This document shows, one piece after another, positions 10,016 through 17,551 of a DNA stretch of 62,563 bases. A program made the translations under genes and the position numbers. How positions within the stretch are numbered: position 1 is the first letter of the stretch; every line of letters begins with the position of its first letter. The notes beneath the pieces were generated by a model. That model searched no databases, was not told the origin of the DNA, and was given only the letters and a program-made list of their open reading frames with translations. Source of the DNA: Fidelibacterota bacterium (GTDB lineage Bacteria > Fidelibacterota > Marinisomatia > SCGC-AAA003-L08 > D37C17); the NCBI GenBank assembly GCA_004124405.1, contig SCKP01000004.1:1-62563 (forward strand), written 5' to 3'.

Positions 10016-10927
10016 ATGGAAACAGAATCAATTACTAACACCGGCTTGCTGGATCTTATTGGAAACACACCTCTCTTGGATGTAAGTTTTCTTACACCCA
10101 ATTCCAACCTGTCCCTGTTTGCAAAAGCAGAATGGATGAATCCTGGTGGATCATTAAAGGATCGCCCTGTTAAACGGATGCTTACTAAAGCCATTGAATC
10201 CGGTGAACTTACTAAAGACAAAATTATTATTGATTCTTCCAGTGGAAATGCCGGAATTGCCTACTCCATGATTGGTAATGCACTGGGGTATAAGGTTGAG
10301 ATTGTCATCCCCGGTAACGCCAGCCTGGAACGGAAGCAGCGCATGATAGCCCACGGTACTACCATAATTGAAACAGATCCCAGTGAAGGCTACGATGAAG
10401 CATTACGCCACGTGCATAAATTAGTAGATGCAGACCCGGACAAATATTTTCTCTGTGATCAATATGCCAATGATAATAACTGGCTATCTCATTATCATGG
10501 AACTGCAGAAGAAATCATCAGCCAGATGGATGGGGAATTTCAGTATTTTGTGGGAGGCGTGGGAACCGGCGGCGCTATAACCGGCATCGGCAGACGGTTA
10601 AAGGAGGTCTATCCCAGTATTAAAATCCATGGGGTTCGTCCGGAAGTCTGGCCGGGGATTGAAGGTTTGAAACCCTTAGGATCGCCAGAAGATATTGTGC
10701 CTGAAATTTTTGATGAGTCGGTTGTAGATGAATGGATTTATGTTACCGCAGACGAAGCCAAGCACTGGTGCAACAAAGTAGCCAAAAATGGTATATTTGT
10801 CGGGCAATCCTCCGGCTCCTATTTAGCCGCCTGTTCCAAGCTGATGGAAAAAATTGAATCCGGGAAAATTGTAACCCTTTTTAATGATTTCGGCGACCGC
10901 TATTTCAGCGCCGGACTATGGAGTTAA
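10016..10927 (+). CDS. cysM: Cysteine synthase, CysM type
   Basis: A 303-residue PLP enzyme of the cysteine synthase family. K48 in NPGGSLKDRP is the Schiff-base lysine. SSSGNAGIA binds the substrate carboxylate, GVGTGGAITGIG the PLP phosphate, and GQSSGS carries the pyridine-N serine. The C-terminus (GDRYFSAGLW) resembles mycobacterial CysM, which uses O-phosphoserine and the protein thiocarboxylate CysO-COSH as sulfur donor. The following JAMM peptidase and CysO-like fusion strongly support that mode here. The start has a good SD (AAGAAGGA). The gene lies behind a Cys leader and terminator, so it is probably induced when charged Cys-tRNA is scarce. Confidence 0.93.
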   Translation: METESITNTGLLDLIGNTPLLDVSFLTPNSNLSLFAKAEWMNPGGSLKDRPVKRMLTKAIESGELTKDKIIIDSSSGNAGIAYSMIGNALGYKVEIVIPGNASLERKQRMIAHGTTIIETDPSEGYDEALRHVHKLVDADPDKYFLCDQYANDNNWLSHYHGTAEEIISQMDGEFQYFVGGVGTGGAITGIGRRLKEVYPSIKIHGVRPEVWPGIEGLKPLGSPEDIVPEIFDESVVDEWIYVTADEAKHWCNKVAKNGIFVGQSSGSYLAACSKLMEKIESGKIVTLFNDFGDRYFSAGLWS

Positions 10928-10928
10928 T

Positions 10929-11378
10929 ATGTCAGCAATAAATTTAACTCAGGAAATTATAAATCAGTTTTCAGCCCATGGAGAAGAAGACTATCCGCAT
11001 GAATGCTGCGGATTTATTTTGGGCAGTTTCAAAGGCGATGAATCTTTCAGCCTGGAGTACCTGCCTGCAGCCAATACCAAGGAGGAGAACCGGGAGCGAC
11101 GCTTCCTCATTGATCCCATGGCATACCAGAAAGCGGAAGATGAAGCAGATGCGAGGGATCTATCTGTTATCAGCATTGTGCATTCCCATCCGGATCATCC
11201 GGATAAGCCCTCTGATTTTGACCGGGACCATGCCTGGCCGGGATTCAGTTATATTATTATATCGGTGCAGAATGGAAAAGCTGTGAGCTACCGTTCCTGG
11301 CAATTAAATGAAGACAGAATTTTTTTTATTGAAGAAAATATTAAACTAATAAATGAGGAAAAAAAAGATGCCAAGTGA
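10929..11378 (+). CDS. JAMM/MPN metallopeptidase, Mec-type
   Basis: A 149-residue zinc peptidase. The JAMM signature is complete: E25 (in YPHECCGF) and H85-S-H87-x7-S95-x2-D98. The bacterial Mec enzyme cleaves the newly made cysteine from the CysO-Cys adduct, releasing free cysteine and regenerating the carrier. The ATG at 10929, one base after the cysM stop and preceded by GGAG, is chosen over an in-frame ATG at 10884 inside cysM. It overlaps the start of the carrier-E1-rhodanese gene by 11 nt. Because the carrier here is fused and its Gly-Gly is internal, this peptidase might also process the fusion; that is inference. Confidence 0.9.
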   Translation: MSAINLTQEIINQFSAHGEEDYPHECCGFILGSFKGDESFSLEYLPAANTKEENRERRFLIDPMAYQKAEDEADARDLSVISIVHSHPDHPDKPSDFDRDHAWPGFSYIIISVQNGKAVSYRSWQLNEDRIFFIEENIKLINEEKKDAK

Positions 11379-12780
11379 ATTAAGAATCCCCTCTCCGCTG
11401 CGGCGATTTACTGATGGACAATCCAAATTAGAGGTGAATAGCAGTACTGTGGGAGAGGTTTTAAGTGAACTTTTTCAGGCCTATCCGGAGATAAAAAACC
11501 ACTTAGTTGAAGAAGATGGTGGTCTGAGAAATTTTGTTAATATTTTCATTGATGGTGAAGATATCCGGCAAAAAGGCGGCATGGATGCAGAAGTAAAAGA
11601 TGGTGCTGATGTGCGCATAATTCCATCCATCGCTGGTGGTGCGCCCAAATTATCTCCCGATGAATTTATCCGTTACAGCCGGCATCTATCCCTTCCCGAA
11701 GTAGGTATCGAAGGCCAGAAAAAAATCAAGGCCGCCAAAGTATTGGTGGTAGGTGCGGGTGGATTGGGCTGCCCGGTTTCGCTCTATCTGGCAGCTGCTG
11801 GTGTAGGCACTATCGGCATGGTGGACTTTGATGTGGTGGATATTTCCAATCTGCAGAGACAGATACTTTTTGGAGTGGACCAGGAAGGGAAATCCAAACT
11901 ACAATCAGCCAAAGAACGATTGGAAAACCTGAATCCCCATACCAATTATATCCTCCATGAAGTGGCGCTGTCATCTGAAAATGCGCTGGAAATTATTAAA
12001 GATTACGATCTGGTAGTAGATGGCACTGATAACTTCCCCACCCGCTATCTGGTAAATGATGCCTGTGTACTTTTGGGCAAGCCCAATGTCTATGGCAGTA
12101 TCTACCGTTTTGACGGACAGATATCCGTATTTAATTATGAAAACGGACCATGCTATCGCTGTTTGTATCCTTCGCCGCCGCCGCCGGGTTTGGTTCCATC
12201 CTGCGCTGAAGGTGGAGTATTGGGAGTATTGCCGGGAATTATAGGCACCCTGCAGGCTAACGAAGCCCTGAAAATGATTTTGGGAATTGGCGAGCTCATG
12301 GTAGAAAGATTTTTGTTGTTTGATGCTCTTGCTATGGAATTCAGTGAACTGAAAATTAAGAAAAATGATGACTGTGTGGTTTGCGGAAGCAACCCATCCA
12401 TCACAGAGCTTATTGATTATAAACAGTTCTGCGGGATTGAATCGATTACGGAAAAGGTTGATTACAAGGAAATGGATGTAATTGAATTAAAGAAAATACT
12501 TCAAAATGGGTCAGCCCCCACCATCATTGATGTGCGGGAAGATTTTGAGCTGGAAATATCCAAAATGGAAGGTGCCATCCACATCCCCATGAATGAACTG
12601 CCCAAACGCCTGGATGAACTCAATGCAGATGAGGACTATGTAGTGATGTGCCGTACGGGTGTCCGCTCTGCCCAGATCTGTGAATTCCTGGCCAACCAGA
12701 ATTTTAAATCTGTGGCCAACCTCACTGGCGGCATTAACGAATGGGCCAAACGGGTGGATGATTCATTACCGGTGTATTAA
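11368..12780 (+). CDS. Fusion: ubiquitin-like sulfur carrier + MoeB/ThiF E1 + rhodanese
   Basis: A 470-residue three-part protein. Residues 1-91 are a ThiS/MoaD/CysO-like beta-grasp domain ending in IIPSIAGG (G90-G91), which runs on into the next domain without a free C-terminus. Residues about 97-345 are an E1-like adenylyltransferase with VGAGGLGC, the catalytic region PSCAEGGVLG and two zinc CxxC pairs (CYRC, CVVC). Residues about 370-470 are a rhodanese domain with active loop CRTGVRS. It should adenylate a carrier C-terminus and load it with sulfur taken from the rhodanese persulfide. The neighbours cysM and JAMM make CysO-type cysteine synthesis the likely job; thiamine or molybdopterin sulfuration is the alternative. 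The start at 11368 follows GAGG at good spacing; an ATG at 11353 is less likely. Confidence 0.93.
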   Translation: MPSELRIPSPLRRFTDGQSKLEVNSSTVGEVLSELFQAYPEIKNHLVEEDGGLRNFVNIFIDGEDIRQKGGMDAEVKDGADVRIIPSIAGGAPKLSPDEFIRYSRHLSLPEVGIEGQKKIKAAKVLVVGAGGLGCPVSLYLAAAGVGTIGMVDFDVVDISNLQRQILFGVDQEGKSKLQSAKERLENLNPHTNYILHEVALSSENALEIIKDYDLVVDGTDNFPTRYLVNDACVLLGKPNVYGSIYRFDGQISVFNYENGPCYRCLYPSPPPPGLVPSCAEGGVLGVLPGIIGTLQANEALKMILGIGELMVERFLLFDALAMEFSELKIKKNDDCVVCGSNPSITELIDYKQFCGIESITEKVDYKEMDVIELKKILQNGSAPTIIDVREDFELEISKMEGAIHIPMNELPKRLDELNADEDYVVMCRTGVRSAQICEFLANQNFKSVANLTGGINEWAKRVDDSLPVY

Positions 12781-12875
12781 ACTAAAGCCCTTTTCCCTAA
12801 ATCCTTTTTTTAAAATCAAAATAACGCGTCCATAACACGGACATATAAAATTTACGTGTCCAGATAATTATATTA

Positions 12876-12906
12876 TATGCCCTTATTGAACGAGGGCGTA
12901 TTTCTT
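12876..12906 (+). terminator. Possible terminator of the cysteine operon
   Basis: TATGCCCT (12876-12883) pairs with AGGGCGTA (12893-12900) over 8 bp including one G-U pair, followed by TTTCTT. It lies about 95 nt after the fusion gene stop and in front of the convergent hspQ gene. The T run is interrupted, so confidence is moderate. Confidence 0.45.
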
Positions 12907-12985
12907 GATAATTTGCCCTTGTTTTATTCCACAATTAATTGGCTGAAAGTCGAACCGGGGAGCTGCGTTTAGATAATAAATACAT

Positions 12986-13336
12986 TCAGCTGAAACCAAT
13001 TTCAGGATTGATGGTTGGTTCACCATTAACCCAATTTGAAGTTTTAGAGTAAATCCCATTATTGAGGGTAGTAAAATATATTGGTAACATCGGATGTATT
13101 ACTTCACCATTGCTATCATCCATATCAAGGTTTCGTTCAGCTACATAGGTTGTATGCATGGCATTATGTACTAAAACTGTGTACCATGGTTTATCTTTTG
13201 GAGGCTTACTCTTGGCTACATGGTTATACCATTCCTCAGTTGATTTAAAAGAATCATCAACTTTTAATATTACTCCCCTGTAATTAAATAGTTTATGTTT
13301 TATCAGCTGACCTATCTTATAATCAGGCTCTGGCAT
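12986..13336 (-). CDS. hspQ: HspQ / YccV-like heat shock protein
   Basis: A 116-residue protein of the YccV-like (hemimethylated DNA-binding) domain family. The core features are visible: YKIGQLIKHKLFNYRGVI near the start, DKPWYTVLV in the middle, TYVAERNL and the end segment HPMLPIYF. In enterobacteria HspQ is a heat-induced specificity factor that tunes Lon protease and is also reported to bind hemimethylated origin DNA. Whether either role applies here cannot be read from sequence. It is preceded by a 7-nt GGAGCCT-like SD and appears monocistronic. Confidence 0.85.
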   Translation of the reverse strand: MPEPDYKIGQLIKHKLFNYRGVILKVDDSFKSTEEWYNHVAKSKPPKDKPWYTVLVHNAMHTTYVAERNLDMDDSNGEVIHPMLPIYFTTLNNGIYSKTSNWVNGEPTINPEIGFS

Positions 13337-13422
13337 GCTCAGGCTCCTTAATAATTATTTCGGCTCATTAAATTACTATGCTGAAAGCAGAACTGGAAAT
13401 TGGGGATGAGAAACCAGGCAGA

Positions 13423-14121
13423 TCACATTTTTTCCTTTAAAAGTTTTTCTATTTTCTGCTGCAGTTTTTCATATTCACCATCCCCCTTAACATATTGTCC
13501 GCCCGGGTGTATATAGCGCACAATTCCCTTCCTGTCTAATAAAAATGAAACAGACGTCCAATTTCCCCCATTCGTTTTCAGCCACCAGTCATTCAGTGTT
13601 TTCCATTCATGGTCTATAGCTACTGGAAATTTAAAACCCAGTTTTTCAGTGTATGCTTTAATAGAATCTTTATCAAGGGGACTCTTTGATTTATGGTGAT
13701 AAAAACCCAGCACCTGCAGGCCATCATTTTTATATGTTTCATGAAATTCATTTAATGCTGCTGCAGAGTTAATACAATAGGGGCATGTGGGTCCCGTCCA
13801 CCATCGAATCAGGACTACCTTACCATGGAGTTCATTAAGTGTGAGCGGTTTTGAATTCAGCCAATCCGAGACCGTCCATTCTGGCGCATTTGTGTTCAGT
13901 ATAATTGTTTCTTCTTTCTTTTTATGTAATTTATCATGATAGAATTGTTTTGCCTTCTGCAGCAACTCTTTACCTTGTTTTTCCATCCATTCTGTTTTTA
14001 GCACCTTATCTAATACCGTTTTGGTACTGTCTGCCTTTTGTTCCCAAACAAACTCTGCGGTATTATATTCACCGCCACATCCAACCAGCAGGATGAGCAG
14101 GATGATGGGAAACGTATGCAT
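13423..14121 (-). CDS. TlpA/ResA-like thiol-disulfide lipoprotein
   Basis: A 232-residue lipoprotein. The signal MHTFPIILLILLVGCGGE has a clear lipobox (LVGC, Cys15). After a helical linker, a thioredoxin-fold redoxin domain starts near residue 78 (APEWTVSDWLNSKPLTLNELHGKVVLIRWW) with active site TGPTCPYC. It also has the cis-Pro-like region and a C-terminal strand FLLDRKGIVRYIHPGG. It probably acts in the periplasm as a disulfide reductase or peroxide-handling redoxin. The CPYC active site is the glutaredoxin-like variant rather than CGPC. It begins immediately after the stop of a 53-aa membrane protein gene (TAG directly followed by ATG), so the two are likely co-translated. Confidence 0.88.
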   Translation of the reverse strand: MHTFPIILLILLVGCGGEYNTAEFVWEQKADSTKTVLDKVLKTEWMEKQGKELLQKAKQFYHDKLHKKKEETIILNTNAPEWTVSDWLNSKPLTLNELHGKVVLIRWWTGPTCPYCINSAAALNEFHETYKNDGLQVLGFYHHKSKSPLDKDSIKAYTEKLGFKFPVAIDHEWKTLNDWWLKTNGGNWTSVSFLLDRKGIVRYIHPGGQYVKGDGEYEKLQQKIEKLLKEKM

Positions 14122-14283
14122 CTAAAATCGTCTGAATATTAACCGGGATAGTATTCTCAAAAGGTTCAATCTTAACAGGCGATTGATTTTCAGCGTTCCC
14201 ACAATGCTCTTCAGGATGTGTCTTTTCCAGAAGAATAGATAGATCAGGGCAATGCCGAGTATCAGGATGGAGGTTCTAATCAT
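14122..14283 (-). CDS. Small basic membrane protein next to the redoxin gene
   Basis: A 53-codon frame whose TAG stop abuts the ATG of the TlpA-like gene with no gap. The product starts with a hydrophobic segment (MIRTSILILGIALIYLFFW) and continues with a strongly basic, Leu/Ile/Arg-rich amphipathic tail ending RLIFRRF. One membrane helix with a cytoplasmic positive tail is expected. No family recognised. Direct abutment to a lipoprotein redoxin gene suggests a joint role in membrane redox work, but this is inference. Confidence 0.5.
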   Translation of the reverse strand: MIRTSILILGIALIYLFFWKRHILKSIVGTLKINRLLRLNLLRILSRLIFRRF

Positions 14284-14390
14284 TTTTCAGAACAAATCAA
14301 CCAGCTTAACATACATAGGCTCCCGGGTTTTACTGTTTACTATTTCCACTGCTGTACGTCAGAGTCGGAAGCTCTTCTTATTTTTTTCAT

Positions 14391-15587
14391 TTATTTTTTA
14401 TATTTTGCCGCTTCTTCTGATCCTTCAGTTACACTGCCTTTACTGTAAGAGTGGGCACCCATTCCTGCAAGTTCTCCATCTTTTACAATTAGGTATTGAT
14501 CTCTAATGGGTTGTTCATCAAAGAAACATTCTAATATTTCTCTTGTGCCTGCGGCATATCTTGCCTGGGCTGATAATGTTGTTCCTGAAGTGTGTGGAGT
14601 CATACCGTGATTAGGCATCGTTCTCCAAACGTGATCATTAGGTGCTGGCTGTGGAAACCAAACGTCTCCGGCATAGCCGCTTAATTGACCAGACTCAAGC
14701 GCTCGTGCTATGGCTTCTCTGTTACAGATTTTACCCCTGGCAGTATTCACAATGTAAGCGCCAGGTTTCATTTTGCTGATTAATTCATCATTAAAAAGAT
14801 CTTCTGTTTCAGGGTGTAATGGACAACTTATGTTAACCACATCACAAACTTTCACCAATGATTCTACTGAATCATGAAAAGTTAAATTTAGTTCCTTTTC
14901 TTTTTCTTCAGGCAATCTATGTCTGTCAAAATAATGCAGATGAACATCAAATGGTTTTAGTTTTCTTAATACAGACCATCCAATCCGGCCTGCCGCAACT
15001 GTACCAATATGCATACCTTCAATATCAAAAGATCGTTTAACTGCGTCAGCAATATGCCAACCACCTTGATTTACTATTCTATGCTGATTATGATAATCTC
15101 TTACTAAAGCTAAAATCATCATAATAACATGTTCAGATACTGAAATTGAATTGCAGTAGGTTACTTCAACTACATCAACCTTGTGATCCATTGCCGCTTG
15201 CAGATCAACGTGATCAGATCCTATACCTGCTGTAATTGCCATTTTTAATTTTGGCGCTTTTTCCATTAGTTTTCTGGTTAGGTAGTAAGGCCAAAAGGGT
15301 TGTGATATTACCACGTCAGCGTCAACTAATTCTTTATCAGCTTCTGAATTTTCTCCATCTTTGTCTGCGGTAACAACCAATCTATGTCCCCGCTCTTCTA
15401 AGAACTTTCTTAATCCTAATTCTCCTGAAACACAACCTAACAATTCACCCGGATTAAAATCAATTGCTTTTGGAGTTGGCAGTGTCATTCCATCTGGATA
15501 TTTTTCCAATTCAGGAAGATTCCTTACCGGATAACTTGTCGGCATTCCATCTTTTGGATCGTCATATAATACACAAAGTATTTTCAT
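14391..15587 (-). CDS. fdh: NAD-dependent formate dehydrogenase
   Basis: A 398-residue D-2-hydroxyacid dehydrogenase superfamily enzyme that oxidises formate to CO2 with NAD+, without metal. It matches the methylotroph (Pseudomonas-type) FDH nearly throughout: KILCVLYDDP, LPTPKAIDFNPGELLG, SQPFWPYYLT (formate-binding Ile/Asn region TAGIGSDHVDL, NSISVSEH), the NAD motif TVAAGRIGW, NTARGKICNREA with catalytic Arg, DVWFPQPAP and TPHTSGTT with catalytic His, and the conserved end GAHSYSKGSVTEGSEEAAKYKK. A strong SD (AAGGAG) precedes the ATG, and a tiny upstream frame stops at TAATG on it. The high similarity to proteobacterial enzymes suggests transfer. It would supply NADH from formate. Confidence 0.97.
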   Translation of the reverse strand: MKILCVLYDDPKDGMPTSYPVRNLPELEKYPDGMTLPTPKAIDFNPGELLGCVSGELGLRKFLEERGHRLVVTADKDGENSEADKELVDADVVISQPFWPYYLTRKLMEKAPKLKMAITAGIGSDHVDLQAAMDHKVDVVEVTYCNSISVSEHVIMMILALVRDYHNQHRIVNQGGWHIADAVKRSFDIEGMHIGTVAAGRIGWSVLRKLKPFDVHLHYFDRHRLPEEKEKELNLTFHDSVESLVKVCDVVNISCPLHPETEDLFNDELISKMKPGAYIVNTARGKICNREAIARALESGQLSGYAGDVWFPQPAPNDHVWRTMPNHGMTPHTSGTTLSAQARYAAGTREILECFFDEQPIRDQYLIVKDGELAGMGAHSYSKGSVTEGSEEAAKYKK

Positions 15588-15697
15588 TATTCGTTCTCCT
15601 TCTTATTCTTTTCCTGTTGTCTAAGGGAGTATACAGAGTCTCTAATTGCCCTATTGCCATGCTCTGCGGAATCTTCTTCAAGGAATTTATTTCTCAA
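15587..15697 (-). CDS. Tiny charged ORF coupled to fdh (possible remnant)
   Basis: A 36-codon frame with a TTG start at 15697 overlaps the cyclase end by 11 nt and stops as TAATG on the fdh start. Its product is highly charged (FLEEDSAEHGNRAIRDSV, then RQQEKNKKENE). The TAATG junction and the SD for fdh lying inside it (AAGAAGGAG) are what one expects for translational coupling. It could be a true small gene, the end of a gene cut off when the cyclase arrived, or chance. Confidence 0.3.
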   Translation of the reverse strand: MRNKFLEEDSAEHGNRAIRDSVYSLRQQEKNKKENE

Positions 15698-17279
15698 TCG
15701 AGATTACATCCCCTGCTCTTATTGTTACATAGGGATAAGATAATTCAGTAACTTTTGTTACTGCGATTGAATCATCTCGTAAATCAATAACCTTTAATTT
15801 GTACCAAAAATCTGTTGTAAATGCTCTATTATTAACCCTGATTGAATCACTAAACCAATTAAATCCCGTACCATCTTGAATACTTTGTATTTCATCATTA
15901 TACTCTTCAATTGTTAAGGCACTAACTGAATCACTATTATTACTTAAATATCCAATTGCATTCATTAAATCATCAATTCTATTTTTTCTTCCATCCTTTG
16001 CATATTCATACAATGAAGAGCCTTCTAAATTCATATTCTTTTTAATGTTCAGGTTAGTTAATTGTATATAAATAATATCATTTAAAACAGATGCAACTTT
16101 TCCTATTTTTCCACTACCACTATAACTTCCTTTAATAATATCAAATATTTCATCTTCAATATTTGTAAAATCAGACCTAACAAGACTACCATTCATATCT
16201 ATTTTTGGCAAATTAAACCATTTCATTTCTTTGAAAAAATATTTTGGAGTTTCATTGTCACTCTTATTTTGATATTGATAAATATTAATATAATGGATAT
16301 TATCGAAATTAAATCTTTTATAATTAATCGAGACATTAGAAAATGATGTATCATCAAAAGTTAATAAAAAATATTTATTAAGAAAATTCACATCTTCAAA
16401 GGAATATTTAACTATCATTTCATAATGTGTATTAATATATTCACCCAGCAATAAACTTTCAACATTCTTTCGTATAGAATCTAATTTGATAGAACTCAAA
16501 GGAATTAGCTTTCTACCTTTTACAAAACCAAATAAGCCTTTGCCTTCATATTTATTCGCATACTCTGAAAGACTTGTAATATGTAATAATACTTTTTGAG
16601 GGTTTTGATACTCATTGGTTGCTTCTATTTCCCCAATATTCATACTGTCACCAAAAAATAAAATGCCTGCAATAAATATAACTAATGAACCAATTAGAAC
16701 TTTTCCTAAGGTTCTAAATTTCTTATAATTATTTCTTATTCCAGTCTTGCTTTCATATCCTGTTTTGATTCTGTATAATGTGTGTTTTTCAATTATATTT
16801 TTTAATTCCTGCTGTCCTTCAGATTGTATATTATAATTTGGATGGCTTGATATAGATTCCTTAACTGCACTTGAAATACATATACCGCCAGGACTTGCAA
16901 AAGGCTGTATTCTAGAAGCGATATTTACACCATCACCAAATACATCTCCATCTCGTAAAACTATATCACCAACATGAATGCCAATTCTAACTTGAAGTTT
17001 AAAATCCTTAGGGCGGCTATCATTATAAGGCTGGATTGCTTTTTGGATAACAAGAGCAGAGTCTACAGCTTGTTTTGCAGAAGAAAACTCACAAAATAGC
17101 TCATCACCTACTTTCTTGATAATCACACCTTCATTATCAGAAATAATAGGAGAACAAATATTCTCAAAGTCCTTTAGGAGTTCTAATGTCCGTTCTTCAT
17201 TGCTAGCCATCATACGTGAATAGCCAACAACATCAACAAACATTATTGCGGCAAGTTTTCTTTTATCTTTGGATGCCAT
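15687..17279 (-). CDS. Membrane-bound class III adenylate/guanylate cyclase
   Basis: About 530 residues. The N-terminal cytoplasmic catalytic domain has FVDVVGYSRMM with the metal Asp, KKVGDELFCEF with the second metal site and a purine-selecting Lys, and FGDGVNIASRIQ with the transition-state Asn and Arg. One membrane helix follows (VLIGSLVIFIAGILFF, near residues 200-220). The remaining 300 residues form an extracytoplasmic region of unknown fold with no recognisable domain. The inverted order (catalysis before membrane helix) suggests the outer domain senses something or serves another job. A Met at 17279 (MASKDKRKLAAIMF) fits the family better than the one at 17297. The product would be cAMP or cGMP. 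The A+T-rich base use resembles the exonuclease cluster next to it. Confidence 0.85.
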   Translation of the reverse strand: MASKDKRKLAAIMFVDVVGYSRMMASNEERTLELLKDFENICSPIISDNEGVIIKKVGDELFCEFSSAKQAVDSALVIQKAIQPYNDSRPKDFKLQVRIGIHVGDIVLRDGDVFGDGVNIASRIQPFASPGGICISSAVKESISSHPNYNIQSEGQQELKNIIEKHTLYRIKTGYESKTGIRNNYKKFRTLGKVLIGSLVIFIAGILFFGDSMNIGEIEATNEYQNPQKVLLHITSLSEYANKYEGKGLFGFVKGRKLIPLSSIKLDSIRKNVESLLLGEYINTHYEMIVKYSFEDVNFLNKYFLLTFDDTSFSNVSINYKRFNFDNIHYINIYQYQNKSDNETPKYFFKEMKWFNLPKIDMNGSLVRSDFTNIEDEIFDIIKGSYSGSGKIGKVASVLNDIIYIQLTNLNIKKNMNLEGSSLYEYAKDGRKNRIDDLMNAIGYLSNNSDSVSALTIEEYNDEIQSIQDGTGFNWFSDSIRVNNRAFTTDFWYKLKVIDLRDDSIAVTKVTELSYPYVTIRAGDVISIEK

Positions 17280-17380
17280 ATTGAAATTTACAAACATCCA
17301 CCAGAATGAGCGTTGGATTATTTATACGGAGATATATGCTAACTGGGTTAGGAAGGAAGAATTGGAGAGGTGGGGTTAGT

Positions 17381-17542
17381 TTAGTATCTTGCCTGAGAGA
17401 TTTTATTTAATTCACGTACCTTTTTCACGTACATCAGCCAGCCATGTAGCCAGTTCTCAGGTTTTCTGTCGAGTTCAGTATAATCTTTTTTAAACTGTTG
17501 AATTTCTTCTGCTATGATATCAAATGGATTTTCCTTAATCAT
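17381..17542 (-). CDS. Small protein at the end of the nuclease operon
   Basis: A 53-residue soluble product (MIKENPFDIIAEEIQQFKKD at the start, WLHGWLMYVKKVRELNK further on). It has a strong SD (AAAGGAG) and begins 9 nt after the stop of the exonuclease gene, so it is very likely the last gene of that operon. It has a helical, charged N-terminal half and an aromatic patch. No family recognised; a small partner or inhibitor of the upstream enzymes would fit but is inference. Confidence 0.6.
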   Translation of the reverse strand: MIKENPFDIIAEEIQQFKKDYTELDRKPENWLHGWLMYVKKVRELNKISQARY

Positions 17543-17551
17543 ATTTCTCCT

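Noticed and set aside
12835-12862. Hairpin GGACA/TGTCC after the carrier-E1-rhodanese gene
   Set aside because: The stem is only 5 bp with a 13-nt loop and no T run; the structure at 12876 is the better terminator candidate.
17298-17380. Short interval between cyclase and 53-aa gene
   Set aside because: No promoter, hairpin or frame could be supported.
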